Shown here: positions 4,489 through 5,221 of the stretch, piece after piece
How the letters are laid out: every line of letters begins with the position of its first letter
Numbering within the stretch: the first letter of the stretch is position 1
Assembly: GCA_964625225.1 (NCBI GenBank)
Contig: CAZVAR010000200.1
Location: 1-5,221, forward strand
DNA length: 5,221 nt
Direction: 5' to 3'
Source: CAZVAR01 sp964625225
GTDB lineage: Bacteria; Pseudomonadota; Alphaproteobacteria; JAJUGE01
Notes under the pieces: generated by a model
Seen by the model: only the letters and a program-made list of their open reading frames with translations
What the model was told of the DNA's origin: nothing
Databases searched by the model: none
Translations under genes and position numbers: made by a program

Positions 4489-5221
4489 TCACAAATTATC
4501 CAGGCGCGCCCGGACCGCCTCAACCACCTTTTCCGCGGTGATCCCGAAATGCCGGTAGAGGTCGGCCGCCGGCCCGGAGTCCCCGAAGCGATGCATGCCG
4601 ACGATCCCGCCATCGGTGCCGACGAAGCGCTCCCAGCCGATCGGCGAGCCGGCCTCGACCGCGACCCGCACCGTGCCGGCGGCCAGGATCCCCCGGCGAT
4701 ACTCCTCCGGCTGCGCTTCGAACAGACCCCAGCACGGGACCGACACCACCGTGGTCGGCACACCGGCGGCCTGAAGCGTCGCGCGCGCCTCCACCGCAAG
4801 CGCGACCTCCGAGCCGCTCGCGAACAGCGTCGCCTTCGCCGCACCGTCGGCCGGCAGCAGGACATAGGCGCCGCGGGCGCAACGGTTCTCGTCGGTGTGC
4901 TCGCGCCGCAGCGGCGGCACGTTCTGCCGCGTCAACGCCAGCACCGAGGCGCGATTGTTGTCCGCCAGCGCCAGCGCCCAGCATTCGGCCGTCTCGACGG
5001 CATCGGCCGGCCGCAGCACCAGCAGGTTCGGGATCGCCCGCAGCGCAACCAGATGCTCGATCGGCTGATGCGTCGGCCCGTCCTCGCCGAGGCCGATCGA
5101 ATCGTGCGTCATGACATAGACGACCCGCGCCCCCATCAGCGCCGAGAGGCGGATTGCCGGCCGGCAGTAATCGCTGAAGACGATGAAGGTGCCGCCATAG
5201 GGGATCACGCCGCCATGCAGC
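4489..5221 (-). CDS. tkt: Transketolase, C-terminal part (5' end beyond the window)
   Basis: The last 243 codons of a thiamine-diphosphate enzyme that moves two-carbon units between sugar phosphates in the pentose phosphate or Calvin pathway and releases glyceraldehyde-3-phosphate. The full protein is usually about 660 residues, so the ThDP-pyrophosphate domain lies outside. The visible piece starts LHGGVIPYGGTFIVFSDYCR in the pyrimidine-binding domain. THDSIGLGEDGPTHQP follows, carrying the His and Asp residues that bind substrate, then TRQNVP with the substrate-phosphate Arg. The C-terminal domain then contains SGSEVALAVEA, GSPIGWERFVGTDGGIVGM and RHFGITAEKVVEAVRARL. No frame damage is visible. 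There is one small deviation: GMHRFGDSGPA, where many relatives have GMDRFGASAPA. The promoter is off the right edge. Position upstream of gap fits a shared carbon-metabolism operon. Confidence 0.96.
   Translation of the reverse strand, partial: LHGGVIPYGGTFIVFSDYCRPAIRLSALMGARVVYVMTHDSIGLGEDGPTHQPIEHLVALRAIPNLLVLRPADAVETAECWALALADNNRASVLALTRQNVPPLRREHTDENRCARGAYVLLPADGAAKATLFASGSEVALAVEARATLQAAGVPTTVVSVPCWGLFEAQPEEYRRGILAAGTVRVAVEAGSPIGWERFVGTDGGIVGMHRFGDSGPAADLYRHFGITAEKVVEAVRARLDNL

Overview
The window is GC-rich bacterial chromosome with the look of an alphaproteobacterium. The evidence is a short single-module Ppx/GppA phosphatase overlapping rlmE, a tkt-gap pair, a tRNA-Gln with encoded CCA, and very high third-position GC in the core genes. 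Rhodospirillales is a guess; nothing here fixes the order.

The left quarter (about 1-1340) is a decayed, non-conserved block. It starts with an AT-rich stretch (about 35% GC over 81-240 by hand count). Next come a frameshifted C-terminal remnant of an IS481-like transposase (334-453), an unrecognised C-terminal protein fragment (491-628), about 180 bp with nothing convincing, a broken csbD-like gene on the minus strand, and an N-terminal fragment resembling a membrane-anchored endonuclease/exonuclease/phosphatase (EEP) family protein on the plus strand. The debris stops beside the 3' end of a minus-strand tRNA-Gln(CUG) gene (1359-1432), the usual geometry of a tRNA-associated integration hotspot.

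The rest (1433-5221) is ordinary, dense core genome. Plus strand: a Ppx/GppA-family phosphatase (1588-2676) overlaps by four bases with rlmE, the 23S rRNA 2'-O-ribose methyltransferase (2673-3356). Minus strand: the 3' part of tkt (transketolase, running off the right edge) is followed after 70 bp by gap (type I GAPDH). The two operons converge on a 51-bp gap containing a perfect 10-bp GC hairpin.

Functionally, tkt and gap belong to central carbon metabolism and share glyceraldehyde-3-phosphate. The ppx-rlmE pair links polyphosphate/(p)ppGpp-type phosphatase activity with ribosome maturation. I see no previously undescribed system. The second-look items are the gene-decay signatures in the left block, the tRNA junction, and unusual residues near the GAPDH C-terminus.
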